Shown piece after piece: positions 1 through 6,500 of a DNA stretch of 7,144 nt. Origin of the DNA: Candidatus Kariarchaeota archaeon (lineage in GTDB: Archaea; Asgardarchaeota; Heimdallarchaeia; Heimdallarchaeales; Kariarchaeaceae); contig JAEOUB010000279.1 in the NCBI GenBank assembly GCA_016839545.1, positions 1 through 7,144 on the forward strand, written 5' to 3'. The translations under genes and the position numbers were made by a program. Position 1 is the stretch's first letter. Each line of letters starts with the position of its first letter. The notes beneath the pieces are model-generated. The model saw nothing but the letters and a program-made list of their open reading frames with translations, did no database searches and was not told the DNA's origin.

Positions 1-115
1 AGTTTCCATACCTTTTCTTGAGTCGAGACATAAGATCAGAGTCCAACATCACACCATTGAGGTCTCTGAGAATCTCAATAATTGCCGATCTCAGTGGGAG
101 TATGGACTTGACCAT
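1..115 (-). CDS. Partial gene, N-terminus only; possible winged-helix/HTH protein
   Basis: An ATG at 115 on the minus strand opens a frame that stays open to the left edge, giving 38 residues that begin MVKSILPLRSAIIEILRDLN and end in a basic LKKRYGN segment. The peptide reads as two amphipathic helices (about residues 6-18 and 26-36) joined by a short turn. That resembles the first helices of a winged-helix DNA-binding domain, but the fragment is too short to name a family. The start is supported by a TATA-like TATTAAAA centred about 25 bases upstream, the spacing of a leaderless archaeal transcript. It is divergent from the membrane protein gene at 246. The overlapping plus-strand frame (2-142) has no promoter or family resemblance. 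The existence of the gene is fairly likely; the function is a guess. Confidence 0.6.
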   Translation of the reverse strand, partial: MVKSILPLRSAIIEILRDLNGVMLDSDLMSRLKKRYGN

Positions 116-136
116 AGGAAATTACTCAACTTGAGG

Positions 137-144
137 TTTTAATA
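137..144 (-). promoter_or_regulatory. TATA-like promoter element of the left-edge gene
   Basis: On the minus strand the sequence is TATTAAAA, centred about 25 bases before the ATG at 115. Archaeal TATA boxes lie about 25-27 bases before the transcription start, so the transcript would begin at or very near the ATG. The call rests on spacing and composition only. Confidence 0.5.
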
Positions 145-194
145 GATTTGTATCCCCATTGGTGTAATACGACAATTGAAAGCAGAAGAATCGT

Positions 195-204
195 GTTGTA
201 TACA
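195..204 (+). promoter_or_regulatory. TATA-like promoter element for the membrane protein gene
   Basis: The plus strand reads GTTGTATACA here and includes the 8-base palindrome TGTATACA (197-204). Centred near 200, it predicts a transcription start near 225-227. That would leave a leader of about 20 bases before the ATG at 246 and would exclude the upstream ATG at 222. A weaker alternative is TATTTGAA at 214-221, which would make the ATG at 246 leaderless. Confidence 0.4.
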
Positions 205-234
205 GTCATAATGTATTTGAAATGCCTTATCAGT

Positions 235-238
235 GGAG
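235..238 (+). promoter_or_regulatory. Shine-Dalgarno-like GGAG that decides the start at 246
   Basis: GGAG is followed by seven bases and then the ATG at 246, a normal spacing for pairing with the CCUCC end of 16S rRNA. It lies downstream of the other in-frame ATG (222), so it favours 246 as the start. It is the only convincing ribosome binding site I find in the window. Confidence 0.5.
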
Positions 239-245
239 AATTGGA

Positions 246-1352
246 ATGTCTGAAGGGGCAAGTCAGTTGGATCTTCAAATCCTTGGCCAGGAAATCGATA
301 CTGCCCGGTTGGTACCGGCAGAGAAGAAGATACCAATCATACAGAGAAACTCGGGAAGAATACTTGTTCTGCTGCTCACAATAGGAATATTTGCCACATT
401 GGTGCAATGGATATCAAACTCATTCCAACCAGGAATCTATCCTGTTATTGTTGTCGTTTTCCTTCTAGTTTCCGTTTCACGCAGGGAAGCCGTTCGACAG
501 ATCTATTTTCTGTCTGAAAAGGGGCTCCACATTCCATATATGTGGTTCTTCACTCGGGTTATCCCCTTGGAAAATGTTGTCCGGGTAGTAGATGATGAAA
601 TTGTGGATGAGGAAAGTGGAAGAAAATATGGAGCTATCAGGATATTGGTAGATACCCCTCTGATGTTGTTAAATATCACAGGTTTGCAAACGTCAAATAT
701 ACTGCTATCGACGATGTATTATGATTCAATCGATCTAAACAGGTTCGCAGATGAGATCCTCCGCCGAAAGAGAGAGTCGGGTGGTGTTCCAAATACTTTG
801 GCTCAACGACTGACAGATCAGGTTGATCGAGCATGGAGCAATAGATGGCTGATTATTATTCTCAAAGTGCTGGATGGCAGTACCGAGGCACTGATCTATC
901 TATTTCTTCTTGAAAGTTTCATTTTCGGGTTCTTTAATGTCTCAATCTGGCCCAGATTGGGTGGTATCCTTCTTGGAGCGTATTTCTTACTAATTCTACT
1001 CTTTCAGATGTTTGACAAACCTCAAGCAATCATTGGTATTCGACCCCATGAGCTTGGTCCCTTAATTTATGATGAGGAGGAGTTGATCACGTCAGTTAGG
1101 TTCATTTTGATGTGTCACCCCTACACTGTGAACCTGAAAAATTGTGAGCTCATATATCCTGAGGATGTTGCTCGACAAGTAGGTAGGCTTAATCAGATCC
1201 ATCCCCAGAATATTGAGCCTGGAGAACTGGCATACGGAGTAGCACAGATTGTCGGTAATCATACCAAGGCAAAAGGGGCAGTCATCACCTTTACTTACAA
1301 GGAGACAGAAGAGACCGGAAGAGAGTACCAAATTCCTATTGAGTGGGCTTAG
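246..1352 (+). CDS. Four-helix membrane protein of unknown function
   Basis: I do not recognise a named family. The 368-residue product has a hydrophilic N-terminus, two hydrophobic helices (about residues 39-56 and 63-78), a soluble segment (about 80-205), a second helix pair (about 214-234 and 238-256) and a C-terminal soluble domain of about 110 residues. The first soluble segment starts with a strand-turn-strand pattern (IYFLSEKGLHIPYMW, then RVIPLENVVRVVDDE). This resembles the PH-like domains that follow helix pairs in many prokaryotic membrane proteins; that is a resemblance, not a demonstrated homology. There is no signal-peptide cleavage motif and no recognisable catalytic motif. The start at 246 (MSEGASQLDLQ) is preferred over the in-frame ATG at 222 because a GGAG lies seven bases upstream and the TATA-like element predicts transcription starting after 222. 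The gene converges on the reductase gene and overlaps it by four bases at the stop codons. Confidence 0.8.
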   Translation: MSEGASQLDLQILGQEIDTARLVPAEKKIPIIQRNSGRILVLLLTIGIFATLVQWISNSFQPGIYPVIVVVFLLVSVSRREAVRQIYFLSEKGLHIPYMWFFTRVIPLENVVRVVDDEIVDEESGRKYGAIRILVDTPLMLLNITGLQTSNILLSTMYYDSIDLNRFADEILRRKRESGGVPNTLAQRLTDQVDRAWSNRWLIIILKVLDGSTEALIYLFLLESFIFGFFNVSIWPRLGGILLGAYFLLILLFQMFDKPQAIIGIRPHELGPLIYDEEELITSVRFILMCHPYTVNLKNCELIYPEDVARQVGRLNQIHPQNIEPGELAYGVAQIVGNHTKAKGAVITFTYKETEETGREYQIPIEWA

Positions 1353-2716
1353 AAATCATATCCGAGTACACGATTTCTTTCTTTCCGCCATATTTCGAGG
1401 TCTGAAGGATCATCTGGATAATTCTGGTAAGTGACATCGATTTTCTCAATGGCATCTAACACTTTCCGTAATCGAAACATCAAACCCCACTTCGGAAATG
1501 ATCTAAGGAAAATCCTAATTTTCATGCCGAGAGTAACTGGGGCTTTATTCTGGAAGATATTTATGAGATCTTCCTCCGTTAACAATGACTTTCCGAGGAG
1601 ATATGAAAAATCATCGACTCCCATTTCCTGGATAAATTGTGACACAAGGAAACTTTGTGCGTGCATACCACCAGGGTAGGACTGGATTTTCTTGTTGTAT
1701 GACCAAAGTTGAATAGCATCGAATTTTCCTTTCTTTAGAGCATCAATGGCTGTATCTGCCGCAAGGCGACCTGACTCAAGGGCGGGTCCATGACCTTCAT
1801 ATGTGGTAGGATCAGGGAGGCCACCCGCATCTCCAACTATCATTGCTCCATTGACCACAAGTGTGTCAAAATTTGGCATTCCTGAGATATTTCCTCCACC
1901 TGCATAGATGACATCATAACTTTCAGGAGGAATATAGGTGTCCAAGATATCATGATATATCTGTTTCATTGATTTACCGTTTGGGTAGGGTATTGATTTA
2001 TCCCAGGTGATACCAATATTCAGTTTGTTTTTGCCCTCTGTGAAGATCCATGCATAACCGGGAGGTGGAATGTCATGGTGGTAAAGCAAGACGATCTCAT
2101 TCTGGAAGTTGTGCTCTCCCTGTTTTAACTCTACAATCTCCCTGTATGTCCCTACACTGTATTTTTTTGGAAAGACGAAGTCCACACCAAATCTCATTGA
2201 TGCAGGGATCTCCTTACGGACTACTCCAATAAAGCCTGAGGCATCAATCGTGATGTGAGCTCTTACCTCATGGAGTTCTTGGTTTTGGTAGTAAGTCACC
2301 CCTCTGACCTGATCTTCTTCAATGATCACACCTCGTACTGCAGCTTCAGGTTGGATAATGGCTCCAGCCTCCTCAGCTTCTTGTAGTAATCTCTGTCCAT
2401 AGACCAATCTATCAACCTGATATGCAGTCGCATAGGCTGAAAGCTTTGTTGTAAGACTTCCTGAAGCAATAGTGATCGTCTCTATTAGACTTCGTGCTTC
2501 CCCAGAATCTACGGTGGGAAGAGAAATACCCATTTCCTCAAGTAATATGTTGGTATGTTTGCCGTCCAATGCATCCCCACAGTTCTTCTCACCTATCTTA
2601 TCTCGGGGTTTCTTGTCTAGAATCAGACATTGAAATCCAGCGCGGGCAATACCGATTGCGGCAATAACCCCTGCAGGTCCTCCCCCTACAATGACAACAT
2701 CATACTGTGGTTCCAC
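1349..2716 (-). CDS. Geranylgeranyl reductase family FAD-dependent oxidoreductase
   Basis: Members of this flavoprotein family reduce double bonds of geranylgeranyl chains in archaeal ether lipids or related isoprenoids; paralogues with other substrates exist. Numbered from the GTG at 2716 (455 residues), there is an N-terminal Rossmann FAD site (VIVGGGPAG, glycines at 11-13 and 16), a family-typical KNCGD with Cys46, a PxxYxWxF-type substrate-cavity motif (PPGYAWIF, residues 218-225), and a second FAD contact, VGDAGG, near 294-299 followed by the glycine-rich YEGHGPALESGRLAA. The last 90 or so residues are a helical extension. The frame is also open to an ATG at 2803, adding 29 residues before the FAD strand. 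I prefer GTG 2716 because a TTATAAAA box sits 27-28 bases upstream, the Rossmann strand then begins at residue 5 as is usual, and the 2803 start would leave 22 bases for two divergent promoters. Family assignment is secure; lipid substrate is inferred. Confidence 0.88.
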   Translation of the reverse strand: MEPQYDVVIVGGGPAGVIAAIGIARAGFQCLILDKKPRDKIGEKNCGDALDGKHTNILLEEMGISLPTVDSGEARSLIETITIASGSLTTKLSAYATAYQVDRLVYGQRLLQEAEEAGAIIQPEAAVRGVIIEEDQVRGVTYYQNQELHEVRAHITIDASGFIGVVRKEIPASMRFGVDFVFPKKYSVGTYREIVELKQGEHNFQNEIVLLYHHDIPPPGYAWIFTEGKNKLNIGITWDKSIPYPNGKSMKQIYHDILDTYIPPESYDVIYAGGGNISGMPNFDTLVVNGAMIVGDAGGLPDPTTYEGHGPALESGRLAADTAIDALKKGKFDAIQLWSYNKKIQSYPGGMHAQSFLVSQFIQEMGVDDFSYLLGKSLLTEEDLINIFQNKAPVTLGMKIRIFLRSFPKWGLMFRLRKVLDAIEKIDVTYQNYPDDPSDLEIWRKERNRVLGYDF

Positions 2717-2739
2717 TGAAGAATCCCGCAGAGTGTGTT

Positions 2740-2747
2740 TTTTATAA
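2740..2747 (-). promoter_or_regulatory. TATA box of the GGR-family reductase gene
   Basis: On the minus strand the sequence is TTATAAAA, centred 27-28 bases before the GTG at 2716. This is the spacing expected for a leaderless transcript, and it would lie inside the coding region if translation began at 2803. It is one of the clearest promoter matches in the window. Confidence 0.55.
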
Positions 2748-2793
2748 TCACCGATTAAAGAATGGGAAACATAGGATTTCACCATAAGATAAA

Positions 2794-2801
2794 GATTAAT
2801 C
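2794..2801 (+). promoter_or_regulatory. Weak TATA-like element of the MDR dehydrogenase gene
   Basis: The palindrome GATTAATC is centred 28-29 bases before the ATG at 2826, the right place for a leaderless promoter. The match to a TATA consensus is weak, and the palindrome could equally be a regulator site in the 109-base divergent region shared with the reductase gene. Confidence 0.3.
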
Positions 2802-2825
2802 ATCTACTGAACCCAATGTGGTGTA

Positions 2826-3863
2826 ATGAAGGCTGCCGTCTACACCTCGCATGGCAATACCTCAGTCATCGAGATACAGGAAGTTGAAATTGGTCGGCCC
2901 AAAAGTAATGAGGTCAAGATCGCGGTTAAGGCGTTTGCACTCAATCGACTTGATGTCTGGACGAGAATGGGAATGCCGTCACTGAAGTTAGAATTCCCTC
3001 ATGTTGGTGCATCGGACTTTGCAGGTGAGATTATTGAGCTAGGAGCAAATGTCCAAAACTATTCGATTGGTGATAGGGTAGCAGTCAATCCAACAATTTC
3101 CTGTGGGTTCTGCCTCCACTGTCGCAGTGGTGAGATATCTCTTTGTGATGACATTCACCTGATGGGAGAACATGTCTGGGGAGGGGCAGCAGAATATGCG
3201 ATTGTGCCCTCCACCAACCTGTTACTACTCCCTGATGATGTAGCATTTGTCGAAGCTGCCGCAGTGGCATTGACCGCTCTGACCTCATACAGGATGATCA
3301 GAAACCGGGCTCAAATTAAACCGGGAGAATTGGTTCTTGTCACTGGTTCGGGAGGGGGTGTGGGTACAATATCGGTCCAGATTGCTATTGAGTTGGGTGG
3401 AAGAGTAATTGCCCTTACTTCGAACAAAGACAAAGAGTCTAACGCCAGGGAACTTGGTGCAGAACATGTCATCAACTATCGGGAAAATCCAGAATGGGGG
3501 AAAGAAGTCTGGGAATACTCCGGTCGAACTGGTGTGGACATTGTGATTGACAGCTCAGGTGAAAAGGTGTTTCCCCAGGCAATCAGAGCCCTAGCGAAAG
3601 GTGGAAGGTATGTGACATGTGGTGCGACAACAGGTACAAAAGGCGAAGTAAACTTAGCCTTGCTCTTCTGGAAACAACTGTCCATCCTGGGTTCTACCAT
3701 GTCATCTCATGCAGAATTCGAGGAAGTGATGGACCTTTTCTTTCAGGGCAGGATTGCACCCGTAATCGACTCAGTCTACACCTTTGATAAGGTCACAGAA
3801 GCCCACAAGAGGCTTGAAGATCCAGAACATATGGGAAAAATTGTCATTGATATGGAATTGTGA
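2826..3863 (+). CDS. Medium-chain dehydrogenase/reductase, zinc-lobe type, NAD(P)-dependent
   Basis: The 345-residue product is a full-length member of the MDR superfamily, which covers alcohol dehydrogenases and quinone reductases. It has an N-terminal GroES-like domain (1 to about 130) and a Rossmann domain with GSGGGVG at 174-180. The structural zinc lobe is complete: Cys93, Cys96, Cys99 and Cys107. The catalytic zinc ligands of classical alcohol dehydrogenases are not evident: the first-ligand region reads ALNRLDVW, as in quinone reductases, and the usual GHE reads GASDF (61-65). After the second Rossmann strand, TSNKDK (198-203) lacks an acidic residue at the NAD-selecting position, suggesting NADPH. 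The overall pattern resembles the group annotated Zn_ADH_like1, including the ILGSTM segment at 287-292. The start matches the canonical MKAAVY opening of the family. It is divergent from the reductase gene, and its stop lies one base from the convergent small-subunit gene. The physiological substrate is unknown. Confidence 0.88.
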   Translation: MKAAVYTSHGNTSVIEIQEVEIGRPKSNEVKIAVKAFALNRLDVWTRMGMPSLKLEFPHVGASDFAGEIIELGANVQNYSIGDRVAVNPTISCGFCLHCRSGEISLCDDIHLMGEHVWGGAAEYAIVPSTNLLLLPDDVAFVEAAAVALTALTSYRMIRNRAQIKPGELVLVTGSGGGVGTISVQIAIELGGRVIALTSNKDKESNARELGAEHVINYRENPEWGKEVWEYSGRTGVDIVIDSSGEKVFPQAIRALAKGGRYVTCGATTGTKGEVNLALLFWKQLSILGSTMSSHAEFEEVMDLFFQGRIAPVIDSVYTFDKVTEAHKRLEDPEHMGKIVIDMEL

Positions 3864-3864
3864 A

Positions 3865-4398
3865 TTAATCCAATTGGTTGTCTTTGACATATTGCTGAAG
3901 TTCAGGGATCAGGCCGCCCATTCGCATCTTGTCGAGGAGGAAACCTTCCAATGGTTTGCCATGAAGTGTTTTTCCAGTTGTCAAATTCTCTAGAGTGCCC
4001 TCTTCAAGGTTCACTCTCAACTCATCACATTCGGAGACTTCTGATGTGACTGAGTCGATCTGAAGTAGAGGTAGACCGACATTCACACAATTACGAAAGA
4101 AAATTGTGGCAAATGATTCTGCAACAACTGCACCCACACCAGCATATATTATCGCATCGGGAGCTTGTTCTCGTGATGAACCCGACCCAAAATCCTCACC
4201 ACCAACAAAGATGGTCGGACCTTGATCTTGAATCTCCTGCCATGTAGATGGTCGTACTGCTGCCATCACATATTTGCAGTAATCATTGGGATCCTTAAAT
4301 TCCAGATACTTACTGGGAATAATGATATCGGTATTCATCGCATCACCGAATTTCATTGCCTTTCCTGTGATGTTAGCTACATCTATCGATTGATCCAT
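3865..4398 (-). CDS. Hydro-lyase small subunit, LeuD/HacB type (3-isopropylmalate dehydratase-like)
   Basis: This is the swivelling-domain subunit of a two-subunit [4Fe-4S] hydro-lyase that isomerises 2- to 3-hydroxy acids by dehydration and rehydration. Known substrates in the family are isopropylmalate, citramalate, homocitrate and dimethylmalate. The 177 residues fit the family length. Visible motifs are NTDIIIP (22-28), the substrate-loop position YLEF (31-34), the signature FGSGSSREQAP (70-80, catalytic serine region) and FFRNCVNVGLP (100-110). The substrate loop is atypical: as I recall, YLR in homoaconitases and YLV in isopropylmalate isomerases mark specificity, and neither occurs here. 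Its partner large subunit is two genes upstream on the same strand, separated by the PRC-barrel gene. There is no clear TATA box or ribosome binding site before the ATG, so it may be read through from upstream. Specific naming as leuD is not justified without leuA or leuB nearby. Confidence 0.88.
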   Translation of the reverse strand: MDQSIDVANITGKAMKFGDAMNTDIIIPSKYLEFKDPNDYCKYVMAAVRPSTWQEIQDQGPTIFVGGEDFGSGSSREQAPDAIIYAGVGAVVAESFATIFFRNCVNVGLPLLQIDSVTSEVSECDELRVNLEEGTLENLTTGKTLHGKPLEGFLLDKMRMGGLIPELQQYVKDNQLD

Positions 4399-4451
4399 AC
4401 TAGATGTGTATATCGAGAATTCTTTACCTTTTTGATTGAATTACACAAATA

Positions 4452-5135
4452 CTAGAATTCTGAGCGAGGGAAGTACAACATCCTCCTGTAGACATCATTT
4501 GCTGGATCGGCATCCTGATTCAAGTTGGGGATATGTTTCTCAAATGTGGTCTTCAAATTCAGTTTATCCTTGTTGAGTCGTATGGTTTTGGAATCGACAT
4601 CAAATGCTTCGATGAAGCTTACCTCAAGAAGCAGATCTACATCATTTATTAACCCTAGATCTTCAGCCAATTCCCTGATAAATCCATCACCTACGATGAA
4701 TTGGAAAGCATCTCTGGAGAATGTGATATCAATAATATTGCCGATCTTCTCATTGTTTACGTCGACCAATTTGAAACGAGACAGCTCGGACAGCTTGAAT
4801 TCATCTTCGGCTATCGCATCTGTGTCTCGAGTTGTTGACTTGAGTTTGTCCTTTGTAACATTTAGTTGAATTAATTTTGCAGAGACATTTTCCATGGCAG
4901 ATACAGGGAACACCGGATCGACATCAGGCATAATCCCGAGATCTTCGAGCATCTCTTCCCAAAATGTTCCACCTACTAGAAACTTGGTGAGTTGAAAACC
5001 ATGCTTAGACTCTTTGAAGATAGCATCTTGAAGCACCCCAATTTTCACTCCGGTATTATCCCGGATTTCACATCCCTTTATCTGGCTAAACAGTAAACCC
5101 GCAAATCTACTACGGGCATAATCATCTTCGCTCAC
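4452..5135 (-). CDS. Tandem PRC-barrel domain protein
   Basis: The 227-residue soluble protein consists of two copies of a PRC-barrel-like unit, about residues 12-101 and 113-197, joined by an acidic linker, with a short tail rich in Asn, Asp and Pro. Each unit has a small beta-barrel pattern (GCEIRDNTGVKIGVLQD in unit 1, FKLVDVNNEKIGNIIDI in unit 2). Between residues 58-79 and 152-173, 11 of 22 positions are identical, including EDLG and DVD, and both copies end with a KDKL. PRC barrels occur in RNA-processing proteins, photosynthetic reaction centre H subunits, and archaeal division proteins such as CdvA and CdpB; none of these roles can be assigned here. Translation starts at a GTG; an in-frame TAG lies 42 bases upstream, and a TATA-like element sits 27 bases before the GTG. 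The gene lies between the two subunits of one hydro-lyase, 62 and 53 bases from its neighbours. Confidence 0.82.
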   Translation of the reverse strand: MSEDDYARSRFAGLLFSQIKGCEIRDNTGVKIGVLQDAIFKESKHGFQLTKFLVGGTFWEEMLEDLGIMPDVDPVFPVSAMENVSAKLIQLNVTKDKLKSTTRDTDAIAEDEFKLSELSRFKLVDVNNEKIGNIIDITFSRDAFQFIVGDGFIRELAEDLGLINDVDLLLEVSFIEAFDVDSKTIRLNKDKLNLKTTFEKHIPNLNQDADPANDVYRRMLYFPRSEF

Positions 5136-5156
5136 AGATACGCCTTTTTCAAGACA

Positions 5157-5167
5157 GATATAATATC
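5157..5167 (-). promoter_or_regulatory. TATA-like promoter element of the PRC-barrel gene
   Basis: On the minus strand the sequence is GATATTATATC, with perfect 5-base inverted arms, centred 27 bases before the GTG at 5135. This suggests that the PRC-barrel gene has its own leaderless promoter and is not simply the second gene of a hydro-lyase transcript. Confidence 0.5.
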
Positions 5168-5197
5168 TTGCACACTACTTCAAAGATTTGTAATTAT

Positions 5198-6475
5198 TCA
5201 GACATACTGAGGAAGGTGTTCAGCCTCTATGATTTTCCCAGCGATTGCTGATGCAGCTGCTGTTGCAGGTGAGCTCAGATAAACCTGTGAGGACTCATCA
5301 CCACCCATCCTTCCGATGAAGTTTCGGTTAGTAGTGGAGAGTGCGGTCATACCCGGTCCTACACGGCCCAAACTGCCACCATAACAGGCACCACAGGTAC
5401 TGTAACTCCAGGTAGCCCCTGCTTGCATGAAAATCTCAACGTATCCCCGTTTTGCTGCTTCCAGACCGACTGCTGAAGAGCCAGGGATCACTATCGTCCT
5501 CGATTTCACCTTGTTACCTTTGAATATCTTTGCCATGATCTCCAGATCCTCAATCCGGGCATTGGTACAACTGCCTATGAATACCTGATCCAGTTCTACC
5601 TCACCAATTTCTGAAACTGGAGATACATTATCAGGAGAATGTGGTTTGGCCACCATTGGACTCAGAGTTGATGCATCAACCTCGAAAGTCTCAGCATATT
5701 CGGCATCAGGATCTGATTCTGTGGGAATTCCACGCATGCCTCCTGGTACTGTATTGAGATATGTTTCTGTTTTTGCATCGTAGGGCATGATACCTGCCAC
5801 TCCACCCTGCTCTACTGCCATATTTGACATGGTCAGACGGGCTTCCATGGAGAGATTGTTGATAGTTGATCCGGTCCATTCAATGGCACGATCTGTTGAC
5901 CAGGTCATTTTCTTCTCACCATTCACAAAGAGGAGTAAGTCCTTGCTATACACATTTTCAGGGAGGTTTCCTTCCACTTGTACCTTGTTGGTGTATGGCA
6001 CATCAAGCCAGGTAGTCCCTTTCACCATGAGCTCGACCAAATCAGAACCTCCAATTCCCTTGGCGAAAGAGTTGAATGCCCCATGAGTCACTGTGTGACT
6101 ATCTGTCCCCAGTGTGAGGTAGCCGGGTTGGGCGAAACCTTTCTCATGAAATACCACATGACTGATCCCACTCCCTGCATCATCCAATTGCAGATTCTGT
6201 TCTTTTACAAACCTGCGTGTCATCTCGTGGAAATTCACCATATTGTCTGTTGTCCCAAAACCCCCATGATCAAGAATAATTAGCATATTCTCCGCAATCT
6301 CAGGATTCACTCTTTTTGCACCAGTCCTGTAAAATTTTGCCATGGAAACCATGGGTAGCATTTCATTGGAGAGAACTGAGTTAGGTCGAACATCAACACG
6401 ATCCCCTGCAAGAACTTCTCTGTCGTCAATTGATTGGCGAGTCAGAATTTTCTCAGAGATAGTTTGGGCTGGCAT
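5198..6475 (-). CDS. Hydro-lyase large subunit, LeuC/HacA type (3-isopropylmalate dehydratase-like)
   Basis: This catalytic large subunit carries the [4Fe-4S] cluster of an aconitase-superfamily dehydratase and is expected to work in the cytosol with the small subunit encoded at 3865-4398. The 425 residues match the short archaeal LeuC/HacA form. The cluster ligands are Cys303 (IGSCTNAR), Cys361 and Cys364 (TCGACYGG). Other family motifs are LGTDSHTVTHGAF (122-133), with the catalytic Asp-Ser-His at 125-127, and STTNRNFIGRMG (380-391), which holds the substrate-binding arginine. The region usually written DHxxPT reads DHGGFGTTDN (69-78), lacking the usual proline, and CYGGSLG replaces the common CLGGHMG. 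These differences suggest a divergent subfamily with uncertain substrate: isopropylmalate, citramalate, homocitrate or another malate derivative. The start is supported by TTTAAA 28 bases upstream. No leucine- or lysine-pathway gene lies nearby, so leuC is not assigned as a symbol. Confidence 0.9.
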   Translation of the reverse strand: MPAQTISEKILTRQSIDDREVLAGDRVDVRPNSVLSNEMLPMVSMAKFYRTGAKRVNPEIAENMLIILDHGGFGTTDNMVNFHEMTRRFVKEQNLQLDDAGSGISHVVFHEKGFAQPGYLTLGTDSHTVTHGAFNSFAKGIGGSDLVELMVKGTTWLDVPYTNKVQVEGNLPENVYSKDLLLFVNGEKKMTWSTDRAIEWTGSTINNLSMEARLTMSNMAVEQGGVAGIMPYDAKTETYLNTVPGGMRGIPTESDPDAEYAETFEVDASTLSPMVAKPHSPDNVSPVSEIGEVELDQVFIGSCTNARIEDLEIMAKIFKGNKVKSRTIVIPGSSAVGLEAAKRGYVEIFMQAGATWSYSTCGACYGGSLGRVGPGMTALSTTNRNFIGRMGGDESSQVYLSSPATAAASAIAGKIIEAEHLPQYV

Positions 6476-6500
6476 ACAAAAATCAATACCATAAGCGCCA

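Noticed and set aside
2..142. Plus-strand open frame entering from the left edge and ending with TAA at 140-142.
   Set aside because: It overlaps the minus-strand start at 115, which has a well-spaced TATA element and a helix-rich peptide; the plus-strand peptide has low-complexity polar composition and no family resemblance.
222..245. In-frame ATG at 222, which would extend the membrane protein by eight residues.
   Set aside because: No ribosome binding site precedes it, and the TATA-like element at 195-204 predicts transcription starting after it; the ATG at 246 has a GGAG at good spacing. It is not excluded.
126..407. Minus-strand open frame of 93 codons across the divergent promoter region.
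   Set aside because: It covers both promoters and the start of the membrane protein gene, and its Cys/Tyr/Ser-rich translation is not protein-like.
4408..4414. GTATATC just upstream of the small-subunit ATG as a TATA box.
   Set aside because: It is centred only about 13 bases from the ATG, too close for an archaeal TATA box serving a start there. The only element at the right distance (TAAAGAAT near 4418-4425) is a poor match, so no promoter is called.
4525..4869. 114-codon plus-strand open frame inside the PRC-barrel gene.
   Set aside because: It is antisense to a gene with clear internal duplication, and its serine-rich translation looks like the reverse of a normal coding strand.
5136..5197. 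Possible terminator between the large-subunit and PRC-barrel genes.
   Set aside because: No hairpin and no T-tract longer than three bases are present on the minus strand in this gap.
5787..6283. Two plus-strand open frames of about 100 codons inside the hydro-lyase large-subunit gene.
   Set aside because: They lie antisense to a strongly conserved enzyme and overlap each other; no promoter or family motif supports them.
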